Assembly (NCBI RefSeq): GCF_902859745.1
Contig: NZ_CADIJW010000005.1
Span: 156,831 to 220,830 of the forward strand
Length of the DNA stretch: 64,000 nt
Reading direction: 5' to 3'
Source of the DNA: Achromobacter dolens
GTDB taxonomy: Bacteria > Pseudomonadota > Gammaproteobacteria > Burkholderiales > Burkholderiaceae_B
In this document: positions 17,371-26,231 of the stretch, piece by piece
Numbering within the stretch: position 1 is the stretch's first letter
How the letters are laid out: each line of letters opens with the position of its first letter
Program-made: the position numbers and the translations under genes
The notes under the pieces: model-generated
Database searches by the model: none
Seen by the model: only the letters and a program-made list of their open reading frames with translations
Told to the model about the DNA's origin: nothing

Positions 17371-17395
17371 CCGGCCTCGATGGCATCGAGGCCGG
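17371..17395. terminator. Hairpin between convergent IclR and DUF934 genes
   Basis: A 12-base perfect inverted repeat (CCGGCCTCGATG and its complement, one base between) lies between two convergent stop codons. There is no U-run on either strand, so it may be a transcript-stabilising or Rho-assisted 3' end rather than a classic intrinsic terminator. Confidence 0.4.
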
Positions 17396-17404
17396 CTGCG
17401 CGCG

Positions 17405-17950
17405 TCAGGCCTGCGCCGGCGCGGGCGCGCGGTAGGTCTTCTGGTAGTGCACCGTGAAGGTCTTGAACGCGTCCAGCGCCTTGCGCGGGTCGTGGCCCGG
17501 CTTGACCAGGAAGCTGTCGAAGCCGACGCGCGCCTGGTAGTGGATGGTGTCGATCATCACGTCGCCGACCGCGCGCAGCTCGCCCGTCCAGTGATAGCGG
17601 GTGCGCAGCAGTTGCGCCAGCGAATAGCCGCGGCCATCGGTGTAGACGGGGAAGTCCACCGCGATGAAGGCGATGCCCGCCGGATCGAGCGTGCCATCGG
17701 CTTCCAGCAGGTCGCGCAGGTCGGCGTCCGGTTCCAGCAGGACCGCGACCGGATGGCGATGGCGCCGCAGCGTGGCGTGCGAGGCCTTCCAGGTGGCCAG
17801 CGGCACGATCCAGCCGGGTTCGTCGGTCGGCACCTGGCCGTCGGCCGCGACCTCGGGGTCGGGCACGAAGGGGCGGGCGCTGTCGGCTTCCAGCCGGCCG
17901 TTGCGGATCAGGTGCGGGCCGGGCGCGTCGTGGGCGTAGGGCTCAGACAT
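17405..17950 (-). CDS. DUF934 domain protein of sulfite reduction
   Basis: A 181-residue protein of the DUF934 family, conserved beside sulfite reductase genes in beta- and gammaproteobacteria and thought to help assimilatory sulfite reduction, though its biochemistry is not defined. Recognisable parts are WIVPLATWKASHATLRRHRH, AVLLEPDADLRDL, FIAVDFPVYTDGRGYSLAQLLRTRY and GELRAVGDVMIDTIHYQARVGFD (kept here in pieces). The start at 17950 overlaps the end of the reductase gene by eight bases, so translation is probably coupled. Confidence 0.9.
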   Translation of the reverse strand: MSEPYAHDAPGPHLIRNGRLEADSARPFVPDPEVAADGQVPTDEPGWIVPLATWKASHATLRRHRHPVAVLLEPDADLRDLLEADGTLDPAGIAFIAVDFPVYTDGRGYSLAQLLRTRYHWTGELRAVGDVMIDTIHYQARVGFDSFLVKPGHDPRKALDAFKTFTVHYQKTYRAPAPAQA

Positions 17951-19679
17951 GGGCGGCCTCCTGGGCGGGCTTGGCAAAGGCGGGGTCGGAATACACGTCC
18001 TGCTTGAAGGGATCGATGCCGACGCGGTCCACCACGTCGATGAAGCGTTCTTCCTCGCTGTCGCGCAGGCCCAGGTAGGTGCGGATCAGGCGGTCGACCA
18101 CGCCCGGCACCTGGTCGCGGGCGAACGAGGGGCCGATGATGCGGCCGATGGCGGCGCCGCCGCCCTTTGTGGATTCGATGTCGGGCAGCGGTTTGGCGGC
18201 GCCGTTCTGGCGGCCGCCGATGGTGACCTGGTACCACTCCTCGCCGGCCTTATCGACCCCCAGGATGCCGATGTGGCCGACGTGGTGGTGGCCGCAGGAG
18301 TTGATGCAGCCGGAGATGTTCAGGTCCAGCTCGCCGATCTCGAACAGGTAGTCGAGGTTGTCGAACTGGCGCTGGATGGCCTCGGCCACGGGGATCGACA
18401 CGGCATTGGCGAGCGCGCAGAAATCCCCGCCCGGACAGGCGATGATGTTGGTCAGCAGGCCGACGTTGGGCGTGGCCAGGTTCAGCGCTTCGAGCTTGCC
18501 CCACAGCTCGTGCAGGCGGGCGCGGCGCACGTCGGCCAGGATCAGGTTCTGCTCGTGCGACACGCGCAGTTCGCCGAAGCCGTATTCATCGGCCAGCGCG
18601 GCCACCGCGTCCATCTGTTCGGCGGTGATGTCGCCCGGCGGCACGCCGGTGGCCTTGAGCGAGACGGTGACGGCGGCGTAGCCCGGCGTCTTGTGCGCAT
18701 GCACGTTGGTGCGGAGCCAGCGGGCGAAGCGCTTGTCGGCGGCGGCCAGCGCCTCCGTGTTGTCGGTGTCGTTGGCCGCGGCCGGATCGTATTGCGGCCA
18801 GATGAAGCGCGCGGCGATGGTGTCGACGAATTCCTGCGTGATGGTGTCGGGGCCGCCCTTGATAAGCTGCCACTGTTCGTCCACCTGCTGCGCGTAGACT
18901 TCCGGCGTCAGGTCCTTCACCAGGATCTTGATGCGCGCCTTGTACTTGTTGTCGCGGCGGCCATGCAGGTTGTAGACCCGCAGCGCGGCCTGCAGGTAGG
19001 TCAGCAGGTCCTGCCATTCGACGAACTGGTTGATCAGCTTGCCGACGATGGGCGTGCGGCCCATGCCGCCGCCGACCCAGACGCGGAAACCGAGCTTGCC
19101 GTCGCGCTCGACCGCCTGCAGACCGATGTCGTGCACGCCGACCGCCGCGCGGTCCTGCACCGCGCCGCTGACCGCGATCTTGAACTTGCGCGGCAGGAAT
19201 GCGAATTCGGGGTGCAGCGTGGACCACTGGCGGATGATCTCGCACCACACCAGCGGGTCGATCAGCTCGTCCGGCGCGACGCCGGCGAAGTGGTCGGTGG
19301 TGGTGTTGCGGATACAGTTGCCGCTGGTCTGGATGGCGTGCATCTGCACCGTGGCCAGTTCGGCCAGGATGTCCGGCACGTCTTCCAGCTTGGGCCAGTT
19401 GAACTGGATGTTCTGGCGCGTGCTGAAGTGGCCGTAGCCGCGGTCCCATTTGCGCGCGATGTGCGCCAGGGTGCGCAACTGGCGCGAGGCCAGGATGCCG
19501 TAGGGGATGGCCACCCGCAGCATCGGCGCGTGGCGCTGGATATACAGGCCGTTCTGCAGGCGCAGGACGCGGAATTCATCTTCGGTGAGCTGGCCATCGA
19601 GGAAGCGGCGCGTCTGGTCGGCGAACTGCGCCACGCGCTGCTCGACGAGCTGCTGGTCGACGGGGTCATACACGTACAT
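17943..19679 (-). CDS. cysI: Nitrite/sulfite reductase (sirohaem, [4Fe-4S])
   Basis: Assimilatory sulfite reductase haemoprotein of 578 residues, reducing sulfite to sulfide in cysteine synthesis. Two ferredoxin-like and two catalytic domains are recognisable, with RQNIQFNWPKLEDVPDIL, TSGNCIRNTTTDHFAGV and the cluster/sirohaem ligands CPGGDFCALAN and INSCGHHHVGHIG (C-x5-C then C-x3-C). A linked DUF934 gene and the absence of nitrate-reductase genes favour sulfite over nitrite. The 159-base upstream gap has an AT-rich stretch near 19755-19810 that could hold a CysB site, not shown here. Confidence 0.92.
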   Translation of the reverse strand: MYVYDPVDQQLVEQRVAQFADQTRRFLDGQLTEDEFRVLRLQNGLYIQRHAPMLRVAIPYGILASRQLRTLAHIARKWDRGYGHFSTRQNIQFNWPKLEDVPDILAELATVQMHAIQTSGNCIRNTTTDHFAGVAPDELIDPLVWCEIIRQWSTLHPEFAFLPRKFKIAVSGAVQDRAAVGVHDIGLQAVERDGKLGFRVWVGGGMGRTPIVGKLINQFVEWQDLLTYLQAALRVYNLHGRRDNKYKARIKILVKDLTPEVYAQQVDEQWQLIKGGPDTITQEFVDTIAARFIWPQYDPAAANDTDNTEALAAADKRFARWLRTNVHAHKTPGYAAVTVSLKATGVPPGDITAEQMDAVAALADEYGFGELRVSHEQNLILADVRRARLHELWGKLEALNLATPNVGLLTNIIACPGGDFCALANAVSIPVAEAIQRQFDNLDYLFEIGELDLNISGCINSCGHHHVGHIGILGVDKAGEEWYQVTIGGRQNGAAKPLPDIESTKGGGAAIGRIIGPSFARDQVPGVVDRLIRTYLGLRDSEEERFIDVVDRVGIDPFKQDVYSDPAFAKPAQEAAHV

Positions 19680-19838
19680 GTCTACTGCCCTTGAGGTCTT
19701 CTCGGTCTGGTCCCCGCAAGCGTGGCCCGCCGTAGGCGGGGACTGGGGGATTCATAACCGTAACAGGCAGCCGCTTCGACCGTCTAAGTCATTCTGGTAA
19801 TAAGCGTATGCCTGCGGCAGACACCTGCGTGGCGGCGT

Positions 19839-21380
19839 TCAGCCGCCGGACCCGGCGACCGCCCGGGGACGCGGCCGGGCGCCCCGGAAGGCGGCCAGGC
19901 TGGCCAGCGCCAGCAGGCCGACGGCCGCCGCGCCGTACAGCATGACATCGCCAAACCCGTGCGTCAGCGCGATCCGGGCCACGTCCGCGGGGATGGCCGG
20001 CGCGGCGCCATCGCCCAGGTTGCCCGCCGACAGGGCCTCGGCCATGGCGCGCAGCGTGGCATCGGCGGGCGCCTGGGGCCAATGGCGGCGCAGCGACGCC
20101 AGGACGCTTTCGACCAGCAGGAATCCCATCAGCGCGATATTGATGGACAGGCTGATCATGCGCACGCTGATGTCGATGCCCGAGGCCATGCCGGCGCGGT
20201 CGCCGGGCACCGCGCCCGTGGTGGTGTTGGTCACGGGCGTGTTGATCAGGCCCAGGCCGGTGCCGGCCAGCAGGCAGCCGGGCAGCATCGTCAGCCAACT
20301 GGCCTGCGCGACGCCGCTGCCCCATTTCATCAGCGCGAAGCCCAGGCAGATGGCGAACAGGCCGGCCGGGATCACCGTGTCGGGGCGGTAGCGCAGCGCC
20401 AGTTTCTCGCCCAGCGGCGGCGCCACCAGGGTCGGCAGGGTGTAGGCCAGCAGCGCCAGGCCGGTGCCCAGGCCGCCGTAGCCCAGGCCGTTCTGGAAAT
20501 ACAGCGGCAGGTAGATCATGAAGGGCCAGAAGCTGAAGTTCATCGCGGCTGACGCCAGCAGCGCGCCCGAGAAGCGACGGATGCGGAACACCGCGAAGTC
20601 GAACATCGGGTCGGCGCAGCGGCGTTCGGTGATCACGAAGACGATCAGCGCTACGATGGCCGCGCCCAGGCTGGCGAGGGTCGCCAAGCTGGCGAAGCCA
20701 GCCGATGGCCCCTGGGTGATGAACCAGGCCAGTCCGAACACCGCCACTGACAGCGAGACGATGCCGGCCACGTCCAGCTTGCGCTGGCGCGGATCGCGCG
20801 ATTCGTCCACGCCCTTCCACGCCAGGCCCAGGGCGATCAACGCCAGCGGGCCGTGCGCCAGGAACACCCATTGCCAGCTCGCTACCGCCACGATGGCCGA
20901 GCCGATGACGGGGCCGAATCCCAGGCCGACGCCGAAGGCGATGCCCCAGGCGCCAAAGGCCCGGCCGCGCGCGGCGCCGTCCTGGAAGCGGTGCGACAGC
21001 ACCGCCACCTGGCAGATCAGCATGGCGCCGCCGGACAGGCCCTGCAACGCGCGGCCGGCGATCAGCACGCCGGTGTCCTGCGCCCAGCCGCAGACCAGGG
21101 AGGTCAGGCCGAACACCGCCAGGCTGGCCAGCAGCAGGCGCTTGCGGCCGTAGCGGTCGGCCAGCGTGCCCGCGGCCATCAACACCGTGGTGCAGGCGAT
21201 GGTGTAGGCGTTCATGATCCATTGCAGTTCCTGGAAGCCGCTGTGCAGGGCCTGTTCCAGCGTGGGCAGGATCACCGGCACGCTGGAGATCTCCAGGCCG
21301 AACATGAGGGCGGCCAGGCAGACGGCGGCCAGCGTAAAGCTATTTTTCTGCGCTATCGAAAGCGGCATCGGGGTTCTCAC
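19839..21380 (-). CDS. MFS transporter, DHA2 (14-TM) family
   Basis: Inner-membrane proton-driven efflux pump of 513 residues with about 14 hydrophobic segments. Motif A is present in LADRYGRKRLLLASLAVFG, motif C-like glycine/proline residues occur in GIAFGVGLGFGPVIGSAI, and EISSVPVILPTLEQAL lies in the first segment, typical of DHA2 multidrug exporters such as EmrB/QacA relatives. It is divergent from a LysR regulator (21493) with a large pseudo-palindrome between them, so export is probably induced by a substrate sensed there. Confidence 0.9.
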   Translation of the reverse strand: MRTPMPLSIAQKNSFTLAAVCLAALMFGLEISSVPVILPTLEQALHSGFQELQWIMNAYTIACTTVLMAAGTLADRYGRKRLLLASLAVFGLTSLVCGWAQDTGVLIAGRALQGLSGGAMLICQVAVLSHRFQDGAARGRAFGAWGIAFGVGLGFGPVIGSAIVAVASWQWVFLAHGPLALIALGLAWKGVDESRDPRQRKLDVAGIVSLSVAVFGLAWFITQGPSAGFASLATLASLGAAIVALIVFVITERRCADPMFDFAVFRIRRFSGALLASAAMNFSFWPFMIYLPLYFQNGLGYGGLGTGLALLAYTLPTLVAPPLGEKLALRYRPDTVIPAGLFAICLGFALMKWGSGVAQASWLTMLPGCLLAGTGLGLINTPVTNTTTGAVPGDRAGMASGIDISVRMISLSINIALMGFLLVESVLASLRRHWPQAPADATLRAMAEALSAGNLGDGAAPAIPADVARIALTHGFGDVMLYGAAAVGLLALASLAAFRGARPRPRAVAGSGG

Positions 21381-21435
21381 GAGAGGTCGGCGGCGGGAAT
21401 CCGCCGCGGGACCTCATTCTGGGAGCCTGTTAAAA

Positions 21436-21481
21436 ATGATGGAAATGATTTAATTTCGTCGAATTAATTAATTTTCATCAT
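21436..21481. promoter_or_regulatory. Large pseudo-palindrome between MFS and LysR genes
   Basis: Two 21-base arms (21436-21456 and 21461-21481) match at 17 of 21 positions around CGTC. The outermost six bases, ATGATG and CATCAT, are perfect. It is AT-rich in a GC-rich region and ends 12 bases before the LysR ATG, as expected for a LysR autoregulatory and divergent-promoter site. Confidence 0.55.
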
Positions 21482-21492
21482 GAGTTGACGCC

Positions 21493-22356
21493 ATGGACTT
21501 CGATACCGCGTTGCTGCGCACCTACGTCGCGGTCAAGGAGGCGGGCGGATTCACCCGCGCCGCCGAACGGCTGCACCTGAGCCAGTCGGCCGTCAGCCAC
21601 CAGATCCGGCGCCTGGAGGAGCAGGCCGGCACCGCGCTGCTGGTCCGCACCACCCGCAGCCTGGCGCTGACCGAGGACGGCGAGGACTTCCTGCGCTACG
21701 CCGAACAGGTGCTGCGCGCCCAGGACGCGCTGGCGCGGCGCTTCCAGCGGTCATCGGTGGCGGGGGCGGTGCGCCTGGGCGTGCCCGAAAACTTCATGGG
21801 CGAACGCCTGCCGTTGCTGCTGGCGCGGTTCGCGCGCGCCTTTCCGGCGGTGCGCCTGGACGTGGTGGTCGGCAGCTACCTGGATCTGCGCACCCAGGTC
21901 GAGGCGGATGCGCTGGACCTGGCCGTGGTGATGGCGTTGCCCAGCGAACCCGAGCGCGGCGCGATGCTGCGGCGCACGCGCTTCGTGTGGGCCGCCGCGC
22001 ACGCATTTGATTTTCCCGTTGACGAGCCGATCCCGCTGGCCTTCGCGCCATCCCCCTGTGTGCACCGGCTGGTGGGCGTGGACGCGCTACAGGCGGCCGG
22101 CCTGGAATGGCGGGTGGCATTCACCTCGCCCAGCCAGGAGGGCCTGCGCGCGGCGGTGCTGGCGGGTCTGGCGGTGACGGCGCTGCCGCAGGAGGACGTG
22201 CGGCCAGGCATGGACGTGATCGACGGCCGCTACGGCCTGCCGCCGTTGACGCATGCGGACTTCAGGTTGATTTCCCGCCAGACGGAACAGCAGGCGCCGG
22301 CGGTGCGGGCGTTCGGGCAGTTGCTGACGGAAATGTCGGCGCTGGCGCTGCCCTAG
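21493..22356 (+). CDS. LysR family transcriptional regulator
   Basis: A 287-residue regulator. The HTH (about 1-60: LLRTYVAVKEAGGFTRAAERLHLSQSAVSHQIRRLEEQAG) is followed by the effector domain from about residue 90 (VAGAVRLGVPENFMGERLPLLL). It faces away from the DHA2 transporter at 19839, its likely target. The effector is unknown. Confidence 0.92.
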   Translation: MDFDTALLRTYVAVKEAGGFTRAAERLHLSQSAVSHQIRRLEEQAGTALLVRTTRSLALTEDGEDFLRYAEQVLRAQDALARRFQRSSVAGAVRLGVPENFMGERLPLLLARFARAFPAVRLDVVVGSYLDLRTQVEADALDLAVVMALPSEPERGAMLRRTRFVWAAAHAFDFPVDEPIPLAFAPSPCVHRLVGVDALQAAGLEWRVAFTSPSQEGLRAAVLAGLAVTALPQEDVRPGMDVIDGRYGLPPLTHADFRLISRQTEQQAPAVRAFGQLLTEMSALALP

Positions 22357-22431
22357 CGTGCTGTCTCGAGGCTACGCGGGCACGCTGTCCGCCCATTGAC
22401 GCCATGGCGTCATTGCAGATCGCGTGGCGAT

Positions 22432-22623
22432 CTACAGCGCGGCGTTGACCGCCCAGCGTGCCACCAGCACCAGGATCACGACCAGGCAGGCGGCCATCAG
22501 CAGGCCGGTGAGAATCAGCGGCGCGGGTTTGTTGTGGGCGATGTCGGCGTCGTAACCGCGGCCGCGGCGTACGCCGAAAAAGCCCCACAGGACGGATTTG
22601 ACCGTGCGCAGGAAGCTGAGCAT
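22432..22623 (-). CDS. Small membrane protein, DUF2970
   Basis: A 63-residue protein with the DUF2970 pattern: amphipathic N-terminus MLSFLRTVKSVLWGFFGVRR, RGYDADIAHNKPAPLILTG, and one C-terminal transmembrane helix (LLMAACLVVILVLVARWAV). The ATG at 22623 is preferred because the conserved region starts there. The function is unknown. It is a monocistronic gene between LysR genes, common in betaproteobacteria. Confidence 0.8.
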   Translation of the reverse strand: MLSFLRTVKSVLWGFFGVRRGRGYDADIAHNKPAPLILTGLLMAACLVVILVLVARWAVNAAL

Positions 22624-22707
22624 GGCGGGTCTCCAGACAGGGGATGGACCCACTGTAGCCGCCCCGGCGCGGGCGCGGCAGGTGCAGATTGGCCCCAGGC
22701 GACCGTA

Positions 22708-23628
22708 TCAGATGGCGTCGGCGGGCGTGCCGATGCCGCGCACGATGTGGTCCAGCAGTTCGCGCGCGGCCGGCGAGATGTGGCGCCCGGCGCGGCTGAG
22801 CACGTGCAGGCTGCCCTGGTTGAGGATGGGGTTGGCCAGCGGCAGGCTGGCCAGGCGCATCGCGGCCATGTCGGCGGTGACGGCGATCGGCGGCGTCAGG
22901 GCATAACCGATGCCGGTGGCGGCGAACTGCCACAGCGCCTTGAACGACGAGGTGGTCAGCACGTTGCGCAGCCGCACCTGTTCGCTGATCTCGGCGGCCT
23001 GGATGTGCTGGCGCACGCCGAAGCCTTCCTGCATCGCGGCGCCGGGGTAGTCGACCAGGTCGGTCAGCAGCAGCGGACGCAGCAGGCGCGTCAAAGGATG
23101 CTCCTGGCGCACGATGGCGCGGATCGGCTCGGGGCGCGAATAGTGCGTGCGCAGCCGCGCATCGTTGGGCGGCTGGAACACCAGGCCGATGTAGGCCTGG
23201 TCGTCGACGATGCGCTGCACGATTTCCGAGGTGCGGGCCACGTCGATGTCCAGCGTGACTTCCGGGTGACTGCGCCAGTAGCCGGGCAGGACGCGGTCGA
23301 ACATCAGCTCGACGAAGCCTTCGCCCAGCACCAGGTCGATGTGGCCGCGCTCCGCCTTGCGCAGGCTGTCGATTTCCGAGAAGAAGCTCTCCTGGATGTT
23401 CTGCTGGCGCTTCACGTAGCGCGCCAGGATGTGGCCGGCGTCGGTCGGCACCACGCCGCGGCCGCGCCGTTCGAACAGCGCCATGCCGCAGTCGCGCTCC
23501 AGCGCGGCGATGGCGCGGCTGACGGCGGATGGGTCCATGTTCAGGACTTCGGCGGCGCCGCGCACCGAGCCGCGGCTCATGACCTGCATGAAGTAATGGG
23601 TGCGGCGGGCGTCGAGTTTTTCGTCCAT
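22708..23628 (-). CDS. LysR family transcriptional regulator
   Basis: A 306-residue regulator with N-terminal HTH (ARRTHYFMQVMSRGSVRGAAEVLNMDPSAVSRAIAALERD) and an effector domain (about 95-290: GHIDLVLGEGFVELMFDRVLPGYW). The HTH variant MDPSAVSRAI places it with CbbR/GcvA-like relatives only loosely. It is divergent from the DUF3100 membrane protein gene and probably regulates it. Confidence 0.9.
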   Translation of the reverse strand: MDEKLDARRTHYFMQVMSRGSVRGAAEVLNMDPSAVSRAIAALERDCGMALFERRGRGVVPTDAGHILARYVKRQQNIQESFFSEIDSLRKAERGHIDLVLGEGFVELMFDRVLPGYWRSHPEVTLDIDVARTSEIVQRIVDDQAYIGLVFQPPNDARLRTHYSRPEPIRAIVRQEHPLTRLLRPLLLTDLVDYPGAAMQEGFGVRQHIQAAEISEQVRLRNVLTTSSFKALWQFAATGIGYALTPPIAVTADMAAMRLASLPLANPILNQGSLHVLSRAGRHISPAARELLDHIVRGIGTPADAI

Positions 23629-23735
23629 GGGGAAGCTCCGTGGCGCAAAGGCATCGGTTCGGTCCGCAACATATTGAGGGTTTTCCCTTATATATTGCTG
23701 GTTCTTGCAAAAAATTCCCTGTCCAGGGGCGTCCG

Positions 23736-23750
23736 TTGCATTTTACGCAA
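23736..23750. promoter_or_regulatory. LysR-box-like TTGC-N7-GCAA site
   Basis: A 15-base dyad, TTGCATTTTACGCAA, with a T-N11-A core lies in the 296-base gap between the divergent LysR (22708-23628) and the DUF3100 gene (23925). A further dyad with AGGG-TTTT-CCCT at about 23680-23692 lies nearby. Confidence 0.5.
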
Positions 23751-23924
23751 CACATTAGCCCTGGCGCTGTCATGGTTGGCGCGCCGGCCCCCGGGCGAAA
23801 ATCGCGGCTGCCGCCTGCTCGCGCCGCGAGCCATCCCCCGTACCGGTCGCCGCGCCCGGGGAGTGCGCCACGCACGCGCCGATCAGGACGCTCCAATACC
23901 TACTCACGTACTCAGGGGAATCCG

Positions 23925-25259
23925 ATGTCTCATGCCAGCGCCAGCCTGGCCATGCCCGCCATGTCGCTTTCGAGCCGCATCCGCATGCTTGTCGCCATCT
24001 TGCTGGTGGTGCTCGTGTCCGAAGCGATCGGCAGCGTCACCTTCGCGGTGGGCCCGGGCAAGATCGTTCTGCAGCCCATGCTCTGGGCCATCTTCATCGG
24101 CGCGGTCGTGGCCGCCTTCGGCCAGCGCCTGCCGGCCAACGCGGGTATCGACACCGCCATGCAGACCCGCATCAGCGGCTACCTGCAATACGCGCTGCTG
24201 CCGTTCCTGGCCAAGCTGGGCCTGATGGTCGGCGGCTCGCTGCCGCAGGTGCGCGACGCCGGCTGGGCCCTGGTGTTCCAGGAATTCGGCCATTTCTTCG
24301 GCACCATGGCCATCGGCCTGCCGCTGGCGCTACTGCTGGGCATCAAGCGCGAAGCCATTGGCGCGACCTTCTCGGTGGGCCGCGAGCCGAGCCTGGCGAT
24401 CATCGGCGAGCGCTACGGCATGAATTCGCCCGAAGGCCGCGGCGTGATGGCCGAGTACATCACCGGCACCGTGATCGGCGCGCTGTTCGTGGCGCTGATG
24501 GCCGGCTTCATCACCAGCCTGAACATCTTCGATCCGCGCTCGCTCGCCATGGGCGCCGGCGTGGGCTCGGGCAGCATGATGGCCGCGGGCGTGGGCGCCA
24601 TCGCTTCGCAGCAGACGCCGGAAGTGGCGCATCAGGTGGCCGCGCTGGCCGCCGCCGCCAACCTGCTGACCACGGTGGTGGGCGTGTACTTCACGCTGTT
24701 CATCTCGCTGCCGACGACCGTATTCCTGTACGGCAAGCTGGAGCCGGTGCTGGGCCGTTTCTCGCGCGGCAAGGCCGACACGGCCGCCGATGCCGCGGCC
24801 GCCACCGAGGCGCCGTCGCACGCCGTGAAGATGGGCTTCGGCGACCGCCTGACGGCCTACGCCGTGTGCGGCCTGTTCGCCCTGGTCGGCAATCAGTTCG
24901 GCTACAAGGTGCCGATCCTGGACGCGCTGCCCGGCATGCTGATCATCATCCTGCTGGTCGTGATCGCCGACCTGCTGCTGCGCGTGGTGCCCAAGCTGCC
25001 CGCCGTGGCGGTGCTGTCGCTGATCGCCATGACCGTGGGTTGCCCCGGCGCGGTGCCGTACTCGGACCAGATCATCGCCGCGGTCAACAAGGTCAACTTC
25101 CTGCCGTTCACCACGGTGATCCTGGCGATGGCCGGCCTGTCGATCCTGAAGGACCTGCCGGCCTTCCGCAAGCTGGGCTGGAAGATCGTGGTGGTGTCGC
25201 TGGCGGCCAACGCCGGCACCTTCCTGGGCGCGACGATGATCGCCGAGTTCTTCCACTGA
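23925..25259 (+). CDS. DUF3100 integral membrane protein
   Basis: A 444-residue inner-membrane protein with about eleven hydrophobic segments. It belongs by recall to the DUF3100 family of uncharacterised transporter-like proteins of Burkholderiales. Visible features are MLVAILLVVLVSEAIGS, GTMAIGLPLALLLGIKREAIG, GAGVGSGSMMAAGVGAIASQ and a C-terminal NAGTFLGATMIAEFFH. The ATG at 23925 follows AGGGGA and starts a typical N-terminus; an open frame upstream is not conserved-looking. The divergent LysR suggests an inducible transporter, often seen beside amidohydrolases, though none is present here. Confidence 0.85.
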   Translation: MSHASASLAMPAMSLSSRIRMLVAILLVVLVSEAIGSVTFAVGPGKIVLQPMLWAIFIGAVVAAFGQRLPANAGIDTAMQTRISGYLQYALLPFLAKLGLMVGGSLPQVRDAGWALVFQEFGHFFGTMAIGLPLALLLGIKREAIGATFSVGREPSLAIIGERYGMNSPEGRGVMAEYITGTVIGALFVALMAGFITSLNIFDPRSLAMGAGVGSGSMMAAGVGAIASQQTPEVAHQVAALAAAANLLTTVVGVYFTLFISLPTTVFLYGKLEPVLGRFSRGKADTAADAAAATEAPSHAVKMGFGDRLTAYAVCGLFALVGNQFGYKVPILDALPGMLIIILLVVIADLLLRVVPKLPAVAVLSLIAMTVGCPGAVPYSDQIIAAVNKVNFLPFTTVILAMAGLSILKDLPAFRKLGWKIVVVSLAANAGTFLGATMIAEFFH

Positions 25260-25285
25260 TCGGACGTCGCCGTCCGGCAAGTGAC

Positions 25286-25313
25286 AAGCCGCCCGTGTGG
25301 GCGGCTTTTTTCT
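25286..25313 (+). terminator. Intrinsic terminator after the DUF3100 gene
   Basis: Arms AAGCCGCCC and GGGCGGCTT enclose GTGT and are followed by a T6 run, 27 bases beyond the DUF3100 stop. Confidence 0.9.
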
Positions 25314-25421
25314 TGCCTGGATCGGCGCAGCGGCGCACGTGAGCGTTATCCGAGGCGTTTCTACCCGAGCCTTCGTGTCGCGCGCGGGGGGCCAGGCGCG
25401 GATTGCGCCTGCGCGGTTCAA

Positions 25422-26003
25422 TCAAGTGCGCGCGTTGGGCCGGTAGCGGGCTTGGTCGGTCACGTTCTCGGTGGGGCCGATGTTCTCGACCTTGGGGATG
25501 CCCAGGCCCGCGGCCTTCATGGCCACGGCGGTCTGCAGTTCCTGCACTTGCGGATTGCCCATGGCCACGCGGTAGGGTTGCAGCGGCGTCAGGCCCTCGA
25601 TGGTGCCGAGGTCGTTGGAGCTGTCGGCGCGCAGCGCCACCGGATCGGGGCGCGCCGAGAATTCGTCGATGGCGCGGCGCAGGCGGGCGTCCGCGTACAG
25701 GTCGCGCAGCTGGTCGACATTGATGGCGGCGGGCGCGGCGGCCGCGAGGGCGACCGCTTTGGATGGGGTGTTGGCGACGACGCGGCTGGTATCGGCGTCG
25801 TCGGCCTGCGGCGGGGCCGCGCGGGCGATGCGCTGGGCCTGCCACGCGGCCTGCGCCTGCGCGCTGCGCTGCGCCTGGCGCGTGGCGGCGTTGCGGGCGG
25901 CCCATTCGGCTTCCCAGACGGGGCGGGTGTCGTCCAGCAACGGGATGCGCGCGGCATATGGCGGGGCGACGCGGGCGATGGGGGAGACGGCGGTCACGTT
26001 CAT
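25422..26003 (-). CDS. Hypothetical protein
   Basis: A 193-residue protein I do not recognise. It is rich in Ala, Arg and Gln, with a low-complexity segment around residues 40-80 (AARNAATRQAQRSAQAQAAW), followed by INVDQLRDLYADARLRRAIDEF and a more ordered tail, TPLQPYRVAMGNPQVQELQ and GIPKVENIGPTENVTDQARY. It has no signal peptide or membrane segment. The ATG at 26003 (MNVTAVSPIARV) is preferred over one 33 bases upstream. The tail looks conserved-type rather than random; no function is proposed. Confidence 0.6.
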   Translation of the reverse strand: MNVTAVSPIARVAPPYAARIPLLDDTRPVWEAEWAARNAATRQAQRSAQAQAAWQAQRIARAAPPQADDADTSRVVANTPSKAVALAAAAPAAINVDQLRDLYADARLRRAIDEFSARPDPVALRADSSNDLGTIEGLTPLQPYRVAMGNPQVQELQTAVAMKAAGLGIPKVENIGPTENVTDQARYRPNART

Positions 26004-26103
26004 GCGTGGGCTCCCTGGTTTGTGGGTTCTATCCATTGGTCCGGCGGGGACCTCGGAAGTTCAATATAGACGGCCGTCGGCGCAGCGGTATGTCGATCTG
26101 TAA

Positions 26104-26134
26104 GAAAAAAAAGCCCCTGGCAAGCGCCAGGGGC
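26104..26134 (-). terminator. Intrinsic terminator of the 26.2-kb leftward gene
   Basis: On the minus strand, perfect 9-base arms GCCCCTGGC and GCCAGGGGC around a 4-base loop are followed by a T8 run. It lies about 100 bases past the glutathione transferase stop. Confidence 0.92.
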
Positions 26135-26231
26135 GAGCGGCGGGCCCAAGGGGGCGCGCCGTACCGGGCGGCCGTTGCGCCTGGAGCCCGGCGGGTTCTC
26201 CAGGCCTGGCGGCCGCCCAAACCGGAGCGGG

